From: Porphyrobacter sp.
GTDB lineage: Bacteria; Pseudomonadota; Alphaproteobacteria; Sphingomonadales; Sphingomonadaceae
DNA: 64,000 bases
Assembly (NCBI GenBank): GCA_017744315.1
Contig: JAGIBN010000003.1
Coordinates: forward strand, 496,001 to 560,000
Direction: 5' to 3'
Shown: positions 19,470-28,931 of the stretch, piece after piece
Layout of the letters: each line of letters begins with the position of its first letter
How positions within the stretch are numbered: the stretch's first letter is position 1
Program-made: the position numbers and the translations under genes
The notes under the pieces: generated by a model
Told to the model about the DNA's origin: nothing
The model's input: the letters and a program-made list of their open reading frames with translations, nothing else
Database searches by the model: none

Positions 19470-20180
19470 TTGAACCCCGCAGTGCAGCTCACATTCGCCA
19501 GCTACAACATGCACAAGGGTGTGGGGGTCGATGGCCGGCTCGATCCCGACAGGATCATTTCCGTCCTGCGCGAGCTCAACGCCGACGTGATCGCGCTGCA
19601 GGAGGCCGACCGGCGCTTCGGCGAGCGCGAGAGCATCCTCCCCAAGGCCCTGCTCGACGAAACGCCCTGGCGCGCCGCTCCGGTCAACAAGCGGGCGCGC
19701 AGCCTCGGCTGGCACGGTAACGCCCTGCTGGTGCGGCGGGACATCGAAGTCGTCGATGCCGAGGCGCTCCATCTCCCAACGCTCGAGCCCCGTGGGGCGG
19801 TGAGGGCGGACTTGGTGGTGGAGGGCAAGCGAATCCGCGTGCTCGGAGCGCACCTTGATCTTTCAGGCCTGCTGCGGCGCGACCAGATCAAGGCCATGCT
19901 GCACCACTGCGGACACTGCGAGACGACGTGCCCCACGGTGATGATGGGCGACTTCAACCAATGGGGCCGCACCAAAGGTGTGCTGCGCGAGTTCGGCGAC
20001 GGTTGGCAGACGCCGGTGATCGGCAACAGCTTCCCCAGCCGCCGCCCGATCGCTCCGCTGGATCGGATCGTCTATTCCTCCGAATGGTCCTGCGAGAACA
20101 CCCACGTCCATCACAGCGCCTTGGCTGCGGTGGCCTCCGATCATCTGCCTGTGCGAGCGACGCTCACAATGGCTGCTTAA
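19470..20180 (+). CDS. Endonuclease/exonuclease/phosphatase family protein
   Basis: Metal-dependent phosphoesterase of about 236 residues. Family motifs are SYNMHKGVG (the Asn ligand), VIALQEADRRF (the Glu ligand), LGAHLDLSG, MGDFNQWG (Asp/Asn catalytic) and VASDHLPVRATL (the terminal Asp-His). It could act on nucleic acid, phosphoinositide-like or other phosphodiesters. The start is unclear: the reading frame opens with a TTG at 19470 and has a GTG at 19482, without a strong ribosome site for either. No signal peptide is visible. Confidence 0.85.
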   Translation: MNPAVQLTFASYNMHKGVGVDGRLDPDRIISVLRELNADVIALQEADRRFGERESILPKALLDETPWRAAPVNKRARSLGWHGNALLVRRDIEVVDAEALHLPTLEPRGAVRADLVVEGKRIRVLGAHLDLSGLLRRDQIKAMLHHCGHCETTCPTVMMGDFNQWGRTKGVLREFGDGWQTPVIGNSFPSRRPIAPLDRIVYSSEWSCENTHVHHSALAAVASDHLPVRATLTMAA

Positions 20181-20248
20181 AAAATAGGCAAATGCACATT
20201 ATTAGGGCGTAAGAAGAGTTCCATCGCTGAACCGATTTACGGCGTAGA

Positions 20249-20678
<430 letters not shown>

Positions 20679-20707
20679 GCCGCACCTTGGACATGAGGGG
20701 TAACACT

Positions 20708-22099
20708 ATGATCCGAAAACTGCTTTGGGGCGCGGGCGCGATTGCGACATCGATGGTCGCCGCCACTGCCGCCTGGGCCGCCGAAACGGCCGAGGCCGTC
20801 ACCGATGCGGCCGTCACTGCCGTCACGGCCGTTCCTGCTGAAGTCGCCGCGCCTGTGGCCGAAGCTGCTGCAGCCGTTCCCAACCCGGGCAACAATGCCT
20901 GGATGATGACTTCGACGGTCCTCGTCCTGCTGATGATCATCCCGGGCCTGGCGCTGTTCTACGGCGGCCTGACCCGCTCGAAGAACATGCTTTCGACAAT
21001 GACCCAGATCGGCGCCACCGCCGCTCTGGCGATGCTCATCTGGGTGATGTGGGGCTACGGTCTCGCGTTCGGCCCCGAAGGCAACCAGTTCATCAGCTGG
21101 GGCAAGTTCTTCCTGGCCGGTGTCACGCCGGACTCGACCGCTGCGACGTTTACCGATGAAGTCATCTCGGAATACGTCTTCATCTCCTTCCAGATGACCT
21201 TCGCGGCGATCACCGCTGCCCTGGTCCTCGGATCGGTCGTCGAGCGCATGAAGTTCTCGGCCGTCATGGTGTTCGTCGCCGTCTGGTTGACGATCGTCTA
21301 CTTCCCGATCGCCCACATGGTCTGGGAAGCGCGCGGCGTGTTCTTCGCGATGGGCGCTCTCGACTTCGCCGGCGGTACCGTGGTGCACATCAACGCCGGT
21401 GTTTCGGCGCTGGTTGCCGCGCTGATCCTCGGCAAGCGTCGTGGCTACCCCACCGAGCCGATGCCCCCGCACAGCCTGACGCTGACCATGGTCGGCACCG
21501 GCCTGTTGTGGGTGGGCTGGTTCGGCTTCAACGCCGGCTCGGCCCTCGAAGCCAACGGCTCCGCTGCCCTCGCCATGATCAACACCTTCGTTGCCACCGC
21601 TTCGGCCGGTCTCTTCTGGATGCTGACCGAGCGCGTCATGGGCCACAAGGGCTCGGCCCTCGGCTTCTGCTCGGGTGTCGTCGCCGGCCTGGTCGCGGTC
21701 ACTCCGGCGGCCGGTAACTCTGGCCCGTTCGGTGCGATCGTACTCGGCGGCGTCGCTTCGGTGATCTGCTACTTCGCGGTTGCCAAGCTCAAGCCGGCTC
21801 TCGGCTATGACGACTCGCTGGACGCCTTCGGCATCCACGGCATCGGCGGCATCGTCGGCGCCATCGGCACCGGCATCGTGTTCTCGCCGGCTCTCGGCGG
21901 CCCGGGCGGTGACGACTTCGTGATCGGCACGCAGCTGGTCACCCAGGTGCTGGCTGTCCTCGCGACGATCTGCATCTCCACCGTCGGCACGGCCATCGCG
22001 ATCTTCATCGCCAAGGCAGTCACCGGCCTGCGGGTGTCGGAACAGACCGAAATCGAAGGTCTCGACATCGGCGAGCATGGAGAGCGCGCCTACAACTAA
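20708..22099 (+). CDS. amtB: Ammonium transporter
   Basis: Trimeric ammonium/ammonia channel, 463 residues from the ATG at 20708, which has GAGGGG eight bases upstream. Earlier in-frame starts at 20675 or 20693 have weaker support. A cleavable N-terminal leader (about residues 1-23) and an Ala-rich spacer precede 11 membrane segments. The Amt signature region DFAGGTVVHINAGVSALVAA and twin-His helices are present, with GIHGIGGIVGAIGTG containing the second His. The cytoplasmic tail EQTEIEGLDIGEHGERAYN contains the usual GlnK-responsive motif. Two strong hairpins follow. Confidence 0.96.
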   Translation: MIRKLLWGAGAIATSMVAATAAWAAETAEAVTDAAVTAVTAVPAEVAAPVAEAAAAVPNPGNNAWMMTSTVLVLLMIIPGLALFYGGLTRSKNMLSTMTQIGATAALAMLIWVMWGYGLAFGPEGNQFISWGKFFLAGVTPDSTAATFTDEVISEYVFISFQMTFAAITAALVLGSVVERMKFSAVMVFVAVWLTIVYFPIAHMVWEARGVFFAMGALDFAGGTVVHINAGVSALVAALILGKRRGYPTEPMPPHSLTLTMVGTGLLWVGWFGFNAGSALEANGSAALAMINTFVATASAGLFWMLTERVMGHKGSALGFCSGVVAGLVAVTPAAGNSGPFGAIVLGGVASVICYFAVAKLKPALGYDDSLDAFGIHGIGGIVGAIGTGIVFSPALGGPGGDDFVIGTQLVTQVLAVLATICISTVGTAIAIFIAKAVTGLRVSEQTEIEGLDIGEHGERAYN

Positions 22100-22106
22100 C
22101 CAGTTT

Positions 22107-22202
22107 GGCGGACCGGGTTTCTCCTTCCCCGGTCCGCCTACCGACGTTCCTCCTGCGAACGTAGCCTATGAGGGCCGGAGCCAAGCTCCGGCCCCTTTTT
22201 TT
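22107..22202 (+). terminator. Tandem terminator hairpins after amtB
   Basis: Two strong hairpins follow the amtB stop. The first, 22107-22138, has a perfect 11-bp stem (GGCGGACCGGG with CCCGGTCCGCC). The second, 22172-22194, has a 10-bp stem (GGGCCGGAGC/GCTCCGGCCC) and is followed by CTTTTTTT up to 22202, a textbook intrinsic terminator. Together they end the glnK-amtB transcript. Confidence 0.9.
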
Positions 22203-22271
22203 GGGCGCGGTCCTGCGGTGGTGGGTCCGCGTGTTTGAAGTGGAGTGGAGGGCGGTGAGGCCCCCGGAGCC

Positions 22272-22712
22272 TCAGGCTTGGCTGCGAGCGGAAAGCGTAT
22301 CGAGCAGCGGCCGAATGGGCCCGACGTCATAGCCCGCACCGGCAGCGGCGATCGCTATCTCTTCCGGGGTCTTGCCGCTTGCGGCTTGGGCAAGCGACCA
22401 AAGCAGGGTCGAGCGCGTTCCGGAGCGGCAGTAAGCCAGGACCGGACCCCGAGCCCCGTCGAGCGCCGAAACCATGGCGTCGACCTGGCCTTGATTGAAC
22501 CCGGCGTGGGTCACGGGAATGGCGCAATAGTCCATGCCCGCAGCCCGAGCGGCTTCAGCGATCTCGTTCCCGGACGCCTGATCGTCGGACTCACCTTCGG
22601 GGCGATTGTTGATGATCAGCGAGAAGCCGAGCATCCGCGCTTCGGCGACATCGGAAAGTCCGATCTGCGGGCTGGCCCAGAATGACTCGGTGACTTTCCT
22701 GAAATCGCTCAT
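22272..22712 (-). CDS. TIGR01244-type phosphatase/sulfurtransferase-like protein (DUF442)
   Basis: Protein of 146 residues with a Cys-X5-Arg loop ([12 protein letters not shown], near residue 95), as in dual-specificity phosphatases and the domain fused to beta-lactamase-like hydrolases (Blh) in sulfide metabolism. The N terminus [17 protein letters not shown] and INNRPEGE match this family well. Its start overlaps the end of terC by four bases (22709-22712), so the two are a unit. The true substrate, a phosphoester or a persulfide, is not known for most members. Confidence 0.85.
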   Translation of the reverse strand: MSDFRKVTESFWASPQIGLSDVAEARMLGFSLIINNRPEGESDDQASGNEIAEAARAAGMDYCAIPVTHAGFNQGQVDAMVSALDGARGPVLAYCRSGTRSTLLWSLAQAASGKTPEEIAIAAAGAGYDVGPIRPLLDTLSARSQA

Positions 22713-23515
22713 GCCGCGGTCCCTTCGCTGGCCTTGGACTTCCGCAGGCGCCGGTTGCGCTTGGCCATGTTAAGGCACTCGACGCCGACCGAGAAGCCCA
22801 TCGCGGCGTAGATGTAGCCCTTGGGCACATGGACGCCGAAGGCATCGGCAATCAGCACCAGGCCGATCATGACCAGGAAGGCCAGCGCCAGCATGACGAG
22901 CGTGGGGTTGCGGTCGATGAATTTCGCCAGCGGGTCGGCTGCGAACAGCATGATGGTCACCGTGATGATGACCGCGCTGATCATGATCGGAATCTCGTCC
23001 GTCATGCCGACTGCGGTGAGGATCGAATCGACCGAGAAGACCATGTCGAGCAGGATGATCTGTACGATCGCGCTGCCGAAAGTCAGCGAGACAGGACTCT
23101 TGGTCTTGTCGAGCAATTCGCCCGAATCTTCTTCGGGCACCATGTTGTGATGGATTTCCTTGGTCGCCTTCCACAGCAGGAAGAGCCCGCCCGCGAGCAG
23201 AATCAAGTCACGACCAGACATTGCCGTTTCGAATGTCGGTTCGCCGTGCGGGCCCGTGCTTCCCGTAATGCCCAAGTCGAATATCGGCGTCTTCAAGGTT
23301 ACCAGCCAACCGATGACTAAAAGCAGGCCAATTCGCATCCCCAGCGCAAGTATCAGGCCGATCCGCCGAGCTTTTTGTTGCTGGTGCGGCGGAAGTTTAT
23401 TGGACAGGATCGCGATGAAGATCAGGTTGTCGATGCCGAGAATTACCTCGAGCACGACAAGGGTGAACAGCGCCAGCCAGGTGGCCGGATCGGACAATAG
23501 TGCCAGGGAAACCAT
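22709..23515 (-). CDS. TerC family integral membrane protein
   Basis: Polytopic protein of 268 residues with about seven membrane segments. The family signatures are the acidic membrane motifs near residue 27 ([20 protein letters not shown]) and near residue 150 ([20 protein letters not shown]). TerC relatives are linked to metal (manganese) export and tellurite tolerance; the precise ion is not inferable. It is followed on the same strand by the DUF442 gene with a four-base overlap. A roughly 200-base divergent region to the cold-shock gene holds its promoter. Confidence 0.9.
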   Translation of the reverse strand: MVSLALLSDPATWLALFTLVVLEVILGIDNLIFIAILSNKLPPHQQQKARRIGLILALGMRIGLLLVIGWLVTLKTPIFDLGITGSTGPHGEPTFETAMSGRDLILLAGGLFLLWKATKEIHHNMVPEEDSGELLDKTKSPVSLTFGSAIVQIILLDMVFSVDSILTAVGMTDEIPIMISAVIITVTIMLFAADPLAKFIDRNPTLVMLALAFLVMIGLVLIADAFGVHVPKGYIYAAMGFSVGVECLNMAKRNRRLRKSKASEGTAA

Positions 23516-23722
23516 TGGCGACCTTGATACTCAAGCTCTGCGGGCTGGCAAGGCCTCCCGAGACGATACTTGGTTCGCCATCTTAAATCATTCGCACAAT
23601 GGCTTTCAGTAAGCTATAGGGCGTTCTCTCCAGAGGCGAGCCAGAGCCGCCGGATGATGTCCGGCACGGCCTTGGGCGTTCTCCGGGGGGGACACGGAAG
23701 CGAGTGAAGGTTAATACAGTTC

Positions 23723-24469
23723 ATGGGTTATGATAAAGGCCGTCGCGGCCGGGGGCGCGACAAGCGGGACGGTTTCGGCGAAGAGGGTTTCGATCCATTC
23801 TCGGATGGTGGAGCTCCCCGTTTCGGTGGTGACGACTGGCGTTCTGGCGGTGGTGACCGATTCGGCGGTGGCGGCGATCGCTTTGGCGGCGGAAATCGCG
23901 AAGGTGGATATGGTGGCGGCGGACCGCGTGGCGGTTTCGGCGGCGACCGTGGCGGAGCCCCTCGCGGCGGCGGAATGCCGGCGCAGGTGGTTGGCACCGG
24001 CCAGGGCAAGGTAAAGTTCTTCAACAGCCAGAAGGGCTTCGGCTTCATCCAGCGCGATGAAGGCGGTGAGGACGTGTTCGTCCACATCAGCCAGGTCGAA
24101 CGCGCCGGGCTCGAAGGACTGGCCGAAGGTCAGGAACTGCAGTTCAACCTCGTCGATCGTGGTGGCAAGGTCTCTGCGGCCGACCTCCAGGTTGTCGGCG
24201 AAGTGATCAAGACCGCGCCGAAGACCACCAGCCCTCAGCGCGAGCTGACCGGCGAAAAGGCTACCGGCACCGTCAAGTTCTTCAATTCGATGAAGGGCTT
24301 CGGCTTCATCACGCGTGACGACGGCAAGGAAGACGCCTTCGTTCACATCAGCGCGGTGGAGCGGTCCGGTCTGCCAGGCATCAATGAAGGCGATCGCTTT
24401 CAGTTCGACCTCGAGGTCGACCGACGAGGAAAGTTCTCGGCGGTCAACCTTGCGCCCGTTCAAGAGTGA
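23723..24469 (+). CDS. Double cold-shock-domain protein with Gly/Arg-rich N terminus
   Basis: RNA-binding protein of 248 residues. Residues 1-85 are a low-complexity Gly/Arg/Asp/Phe region with repeated RFGGGD-like units, reminiscent of RGG tails. Two cold-shock domains follow, at about 90-157 and 180-246. Each has intact RNP motifs: KGFGFIQRD and DVFVHIS in the first, KGFGFITRD and DAFVHIS in the second. Twin-CSD proteins are common in alphaproteobacteria; the long RGG-like head is less ordinary. The roughly 200-base upstream region could contain the long leader typical of cold-shock messages. The GC-rich repeat gives false reading frames on both strands. Confidence 0.93.
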   Translation: MGYDKGRRGRGRDKRDGFGEEGFDPFSDGGAPRFGGDDWRSGGGDRFGGGGDRFGGGNREGGYGGGGPRGGFGGDRGGAPRGGGMPAQVVGTGQGKVKFFNSQKGFGFIQRDEGGEDVFVHISQVERAGLEGLAEGQELQFNLVDRGGKVSAADLQVVGEVIKTAPKTTSPQRELTGEKATGTVKFFNSMKGFGFITRDDGKEDAFVHISAVERSGLPGINEGDRFQFDLEVDRRGKFSAVNLAPVQE

Positions 24470-24475
24470 CACGCT

Positions 24476-24578
24476 GGGGGAGCTTGCTCCCCCGCATCGT
24501 CCGGTTGTTTGACCGGACCCTGCCAAGACCATAAACGGACAAAACCGGCGGCTGCCCCGATACTCTCGGGGAGCCGCC
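24476..24578 (+). terminator. Three consecutive hairpins between the cold-shock gene and argD
   Basis: Three inverted repeats lie within 103 bases: GGGGGAGC-TT-GCTCCCCC (24476-24493, perfect 8-bp stem), GTCCGGT/ACCGGAC (24499-24518), and a long composite stem at 24547-24578 (GGCGGCT, CCCCGA, loop TACTC, TCGGGG, AGCCGCC). The first could end the cold-shock transcript although it lacks a T run. The last ends 44 bases before argD and could be a leader structure of the arginine operon. No short leader peptide rich in Arg codons was found. Confidence 0.55.
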
Positions 24579-24621
24579 ATTCGTCGTTTGCGCCACAGCG
24601 CTTCGGTAGGAATAAGTTGCC

Positions 24622-25812
24622 ATGTCGATCACGCCGCTCATGCCCGTTTACCCCCGGTGCGACGTCCGGCCCGTCCGCGGGGAACACTGCCATCTCATCT
24701 CTGAAGACGGCACACGCTATCTCGACTTCGCCGCCGGTATCGCGGTCAACCTGCTGGGCCATTCCCACCCGGGCTTGATCGGCGCGATCCAGCATCAGGC
24801 CGCAACACTGATGCATGTCTCGAACCTCTATGGCAGCCCCCAGGGCGAACACCTGGCCCAGCGCCTGGTCGACCTGACGTTCGCTGACACCGTGTTCTTC
24901 ACCAATTCGGGTGCCGAAGCGGTCGAAGCCGCGATCAAGACCGCGCGCGCCTATCACCAGTATCAGGGCAGCGAAGAGCGGTTCGAGCTCATCACCTTCA
25001 ACAACGCCTTCCATGGCCGGACGATGGCGACCATCAGCGCCTCCAGCCAGGAGAAGATGCACAAGGGTTTCGCGCCGCTTCTGCCCGGCTTCCGTTACGT
25101 CGAGTTCGACGACCTGGAAGGCGCCAAGGCTGCGATCGGCCCGCATACCGCCGGCTTCCTGGTCGAACCGATCCAGGGCGAAGGCGGCATTCGCGTCGCT
25201 TCGCAAGAATTCATGAGCGGGCTGCGCGAACTGGCCGACGAGCATGACCTCATACTCGTGCTCGACGAAGTGCAGACTGGCGTGGCGCGTACCGGTACGT
25301 TCTACGCTTACGAGCAATACGGCGTCACGCCCGACATCCTCGCCACGGCCAAGGGTATCGGCGGCGGCTTCCCGTTCGGCGCCTGCCTGGCGACCGAGAA
25401 GGCCGCTCGCGGGATGACTTTCGGCACGCACGGTTCGACTTACGGGGGCAATCCGCTCGCGATCGCGGCGGGTAACGCGGTACTCGATGCTGTCGCCAAC
25501 GACGAGTTCCTGGCCGAGGTGGTCGCCAAGGGTGAGCGGATCCGGACCCGGCTCGAACAGTTCATCGGCAACTATCCGGAGCTGTTCGAAGGCGTGCGCG
25601 GCAAGGGCCTGATGCTGGGCATCAAGCTCAAGGTCGAGCCGCGCGCCATGATGCAGCACCTGCGTGATCGCCATCAGTTGCTCACCGCTGCAGCGGGCGA
25701 CGGGACACTGCGGCTGTTGCCGCCGCTCGTCATCGGCGATGCGGAGATCGACGAGTTCTTCGACAAGCTCTCGGCCGGCGCGGCGGATTTTCCGGCGCAG
25801 GATGCCAGCTGA
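24622..25812 (+). CDS. argD: Acetylornithine / succinyldiaminopimelate aminotransferase
   Basis: PLP-dependent class III aminotransferase of 396 residues in arginine synthesis. It begins [20 protein letters not shown] and carries [17 protein letters not shown], the cofactor-binding [14 protein letters not shown], and [15 protein letters not shown] with the lysine that forms the Schiff base. Length and signatures match ArgD. It overlaps argF by one base (stop TGA with start ATG), which together with hslO is a standard alphaproteobacterial arrangement. Confidence 0.95.
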   Translation: MSITPLMPVYPRCDVRPVRGEHCHLISEDGTRYLDFAAGIAVNLLGHSHPGLIGAIQHQAATLMHVSNLYGSPQGEHLAQRLVDLTFADTVFFTNSGAEAVEAAIKTARAYHQYQGSEERFELITFNNAFHGRTMATISASSQEKMHKGFAPLLPGFRYVEFDDLEGAKAAIGPHTAGFLVEPIQGEGGIRVASQEFMSGLRELADEHDLILVLDEVQTGVARTGTFYAYEQYGVTPDILATAKGIGGGFPFGACLATEKAARGMTFGTHGSTYGGNPLAIAAGNAVLDAVANDEFLAEVVAKGERIRTRLEQFIGNYPELFEGVRGKGLMLGIKLKVEPRAMMQHLRDRHQLLTAAAGDGTLRLLPPLVIGDAEIDEFFDKLSAGAADFPAQDAS

Positions 25813-26744
25813 TGGCGACGCGGCATTTCCTCGACCTGTCCGACGCCGGGGGTCACGCGATCGCCGCGATGATCAACGACGCTCAGGACCGCAAGGCCGC
25901 TCGCAAGGGTTGGCCTAAGGCCAAGGCGGACGGTGACCGTCCGCTCGAAGGTCGGGTCCTGGCGATGGTGTTCGAAAAGAGCTCGACGCGTACGCGCGTC
26001 AGTTTCGACATCGCCATCCGCCAATTGGGCGGCACTCCGCTGATTCTCGACGCGGGGACTACACAGCTCGGCCGGGGCGAAACGATCGCGGATACCGCGC
26101 GCGTTCTCAGCCGCATGGCCGATGCGATCATGGTGCGGACCAACGACCACGCCAAGATCGAGGAAATGGCGCGCTATGCTTCGATTCCGGTGATCAACGG
26201 CCTGACCGATCAGTCGCACCCGTGCCAGATCGTGGCCGATCTCCTCACCATCGTCGAGCAGGGCAAGGCCTTGCCCGGCCTCGAAGTGGCCTGGCTCGGA
26301 GACGGCAACAACGTCCTGCACTCGATCATCGAGGCGGCCGGGCTGATGAAGTTCAACGTCCGCGTCGGAACGCCGGAAGGCTACGATCCGGACGAAGGCT
26401 ATGTCGATCGGGCCCGGCAAGCCGGGGCGAAAGTGACGCTTGTCCGCGATCCGGGCGCGGCGGTTTCGGGTGCCGACATCGTGGTGACCGATACCTGGAT
26501 CTCGATGGGCCAGGAGCATGCGGAGGCCAAGCTTGCGGCCATGGCGCCCTATCAGGTCAACGAAGCGCTCATGGCTCATGCCAAGCCCGACGCGCGCTTT
26601 CTGCACTGCCTGCCTGCGCACGTGGGCGAGGAAGTGAGCGAAGGCGTGTTCGAAGGGGCGCAGTCGGTCGTTTTCGATGAGGCGGAGAACCGCATTCACG
26701 CCCAGAAATCGATCCTGCTCTGGTGTTTTGGCCTGCTGGGATAG
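25812..26744 (+). CDS. argF: Ornithine carbamoyltransferase
   Basis: Condenses ornithine with carbamoyl phosphate to citrulline. The 310 residues have the carbamoyl-phosphate loop [10 protein letters not shown] (residues 57-66), HPCQ near residue 137, and the ornithine-binding HCLPAH with the preceding D-X-SMG-like [10 protein letters not shown]. Length is normal. It is translationally linked to argD and followed by hslO 41 bases later. Confidence 0.96.
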   Translation: MATRHFLDLSDAGGHAIAAMINDAQDRKAARKGWPKAKADGDRPLEGRVLAMVFEKSSTRTRVSFDIAIRQLGGTPLILDAGTTQLGRGETIADTARVLSRMADAIMVRTNDHAKIEEMARYASIPVINGLTDQSHPCQIVADLLTIVEQGKALPGLEVAWLGDGNNVLHSIIEAAGLMKFNVRVGTPEGYDPDEGYVDRARQAGAKVTLVRDPGAAVSGADIVVTDTWISMGQEHAEAKLAAMAPYQVNEALMAHAKPDARFLHCLPAHVGEEVSEGVFEGAQSVVFDEAENRIHAQKSILLWCFGLLG

Positions 26745-26785
26745 TTCGGGGTTAACTTCTCCGCTCGCCATCCCATATTCGCGCG

Positions 26786-27691
26786 ATGACGAATCTGACC
26801 GAAAACACGCAAAGCCCCGGGCTTGACCGGCTGTTGGCGTTCACGATCAAGGACCGCAACGCCCATGGCCGCGTGGTGCGGATCGGTCCTGTGCTGGACG
26901 AGATCCTCTCGGCACACGACTACGAGCCCGCGATCCGGAACTTGCTCGCCGAGGCCCTGACGCTCACGGCGCTCATGGGTGGACTGCTCAAGAGCGAAGG
27001 CAGCCAGCTGACCATGCAGGCGCAGACCGACGACGGCATCGTCGAGCTGCTGGTCTGCGATTATCGCGACGGCGAGCTGCGTGGCTACGTGAAGCATGAC
27101 GAGGAGAAGGCGGCAGAGCTCGGCGCCAACCCGTCCTTGCCCAGCCTGTTCGGAAAAGGCTCGCTGGCGATTACCTTCGAGGTGGCCTCGAGCGGACTGC
27201 GCTACCAGGGCATCGTCCCGCTTGAAGGGCGCTCGCTCAGCGAGGCGGTCGAGGCCTACTTCGCCCAGAGCGAGCAGCTCCCGACCCTCATCCGCGTTGC
27301 GGTGCGGACCGGCTCCAGCGGCTCAATTGCGGGCGGTCTGTTGCTGCAGCATCTGGCGCAAGGCGAGGAAGGCCGCGAGCGGCTGCATGTCGCGCCCTCG
27401 CATCTCGAATGGGAACACGTGTCGATCCTGGGCCAGTCGATCCAGAGCGACGAACTGCTCGATACCACGCTGGCTCCTGAGGGGCTGGTGTGGCGGCTGT
27501 TCCATGAAGAGCCCGAAGTTCGTGTGCAGCCGACCACCGCACTGTCGCGCGGCTGCCGCTGCTCGGTGGTTCATTTCGAAGAGGTGCTGTCGCGCTTTCC
27601 GAAGGAAGACCGTCGCGACATGCGGGACGAGAACGGGATCATCCTGGTCGACTGTGCCTTTTGCTCCAGAGAATTCCCGATACAGGACTAG
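26786..27691 (+). CDS. hslO: Redox-regulated chaperone Hsp33
   Basis: Chaperone that is switched on by oxidation when four zinc-binding cysteines form disulphides. The 301 residues include the N-terminal substrate-binding domain and the C-terminal zinc module with CRCS and, about 30 residues later, CAFC (the Cys-X-Cys and Cys-X2-Cys pairs). The start MTNLTENTQSPGLDRLLAF lies 41 bases after argF, the conserved argD-argF-hslO order. No frameshift is seen. Confidence 0.95.
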   Translation: MTNLTENTQSPGLDRLLAFTIKDRNAHGRVVRIGPVLDEILSAHDYEPAIRNLLAEALTLTALMGGLLKSEGSQLTMQAQTDDGIVELLVCDYRDGELRGYVKHDEEKAAELGANPSLPSLFGKGSLAITFEVASSGLRYQGIVPLEGRSLSEAVEAYFAQSEQLPTLIRVAVRTGSSGSIAGGLLLQHLAQGEEGRERLHVAPSHLEWEHVSILGQSIQSDELLDTTLAPEGLVWRLFHEEPEVRVQPTTALSRGCRCSVVHFEEVLSRFPKEDRRDMRDENGIILVDCAFCSREFPIQD

Positions 27692-27767
27692 GTCGGTTCA
27701 ACGTATGAAAAGGGCATCTGGCCGCTGCTGCTGACCTGTGTTAGGGGCGCCCGGACGGAGTTTTTCA

Positions 27768-28181
27768 ATGCAGAACAATTACCTGATGGGAATGTCGCGC
27801 ATGGGAGTGGCCGCTGGCCTGGCGGCGGCGGTGGCAGTGCTGCCGCTCGTGGCGCAGGCCGCCGGCCTCGATATGCTCGGGACATTGACCAAGGGTGGCT
27901 GGACCTTGCGTATCCGTGACGACGGATCGGAGCAGCGCGTTTGCGTCCGCACCGGGCGGGAATTCATCCAGCTGCGCCATCGGCAGCCGGGGTGCAGCCA
28001 GGTCGTCGTGCGGGACAATCCGAACGAGGTGGTCATCCAATACACCTGCCGAGGCAATGGCTATGGCCGGACGTCGATCCGGCGCGAGGGCAATGGGCTG
28101 GTGCAGATCGAGAGCCAGGGCATCGCCGATGGCACGCCGTTCTCGATCAGTGGAGAAGCCCGGCACTCCGGGAAGTGCTGA
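27768..28181 (+). CDS. Hypothetical secreted protein (DUF3617-like)
   Basis: Protein of 137 residues starting at the ATG at 27768 (MQNNYLMGMSRMGVAAGL), with ACGGAG a few bases upstream. An N-terminal signal peptide ends near VAQAAGLD. The mature part (about 105 residues) has the shape of small beta-rich periplasmic proteins seen in sphingomonads: RVCVRTGREFIQLRH, then CSQVVV, YTCRGNGYGR and a final GKC, so four cysteines and perhaps two disulphides. DUF3617 membership is my inference from this pattern. It lies between hslO and queC on the same strand. Confidence 0.7.
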   Translation: MQNNYLMGMSRMGVAAGLAAAVAVLPLVAQAAGLDMLGTLTKGGWTLRIRDDGSEQRVCVRTGREFIQLRHRQPGCSQVVVRDNPNEVVIQYTCRGNGYGRTSIRREGNGLVQIESQGIADGTPFSISGEARHSGKC

Positions 28182-28229
28182 GCCTTTGAGGGGTGTTGCT
28201 GAGGCACGCCCCCGTGCTAGCCGGTGACA

Positions 28230-28928
28230 ATGTCAGGTTCCCAACAGGAAGCCGTCGTCCTGCTCTCAGGCGGCCTCGATTCGATGGTAGTCGCAGCCAT
28301 CGCCAAGGAGCAGGGGTTCAATCTCAACGCCCTGACGATCGATTATAATCAGCGCCACCAGCGGGAAATCGATTCCGCCCGCGCGATCGCGAATCATCTG
28401 GGCGCGGCCCGCCACGTCATCCTGCCGCTCGACCTGCGCCAGTTCGGCGGTTCGGCGCTGACCAGCGACATCGAAGTTCCCAAGGAAGGGCTCGGCGCGG
28501 AGATACCGGTCACTTACGTGCCGGCGCGCAATCTCGTGTTCCTGTCGCTCACCCTCGCCTGGGCCGAAGCGATCGGGGCGCACGACATCTTCATCGGCGT
28601 CAACGCGCTCGATTATTCGGGTTATCCCGACTGCCGCCCTGAATTCATCGCCAGCTTTACCGAGACTGCCCGGCTGGCGACCAAGGAAGGCGCGGAAGGC
28701 CGGCCGTTCCAGATCCATGCCCCCCTGCAGCATTGGGGCAAGGCCAGGATCGCGCAGGAAACCGCGCGCCTTGGCCTCGATCCGGGGATGAGCTGGTCGT
28801 GCTACGATCCCACGGACGATGGCAAAGCCTGCGGCCTGTGCGACAGTTGTCGCCTGCGCCGGGCCGGGTTCGCCGATGCCGGGGTCAACGATCCGACGCC
28901 CTACGCGGCAACGCCGCCTGGAAGCTGA
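28230..28928 (+). CDS. queC: 7-cyano-7-deazaguanine synthase
   Basis: Converts 7-carboxy-7-deazaguanine to preQ0 in queuosine biosynthesis. The 232 residues from the ATG at 28230 begin with the PP-loop VVLLSGGLDSMV and end with the zinc-binding CGLCDSCRLRRAGF plus an earlier Cys (SCYDPTDDGKAC). A GTG at 28224 is an alternative start. An MFS transporter follows three bases later. No queD or queE is nearby. Confidence 0.96.
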   Translation: MSGSQQEAVVLLSGGLDSMVVAAIAKEQGFNLNALTIDYNQRHQREIDSARAIANHLGAARHVILPLDLRQFGGSALTSDIEVPKEGLGAEIPVTYVPARNLVFLSLTLAWAEAIGAHDIFIGVNALDYSGYPDCRPEFIASFTETARLATKEGAEGRPFQIHAPLQHWGKARIAQETARLGLDPGMSWSCYDPTDDGKACGLCDSCRLRRAGFADAGVNDPTPYAATPPGS

Positions 28929-28931
28929 GAG

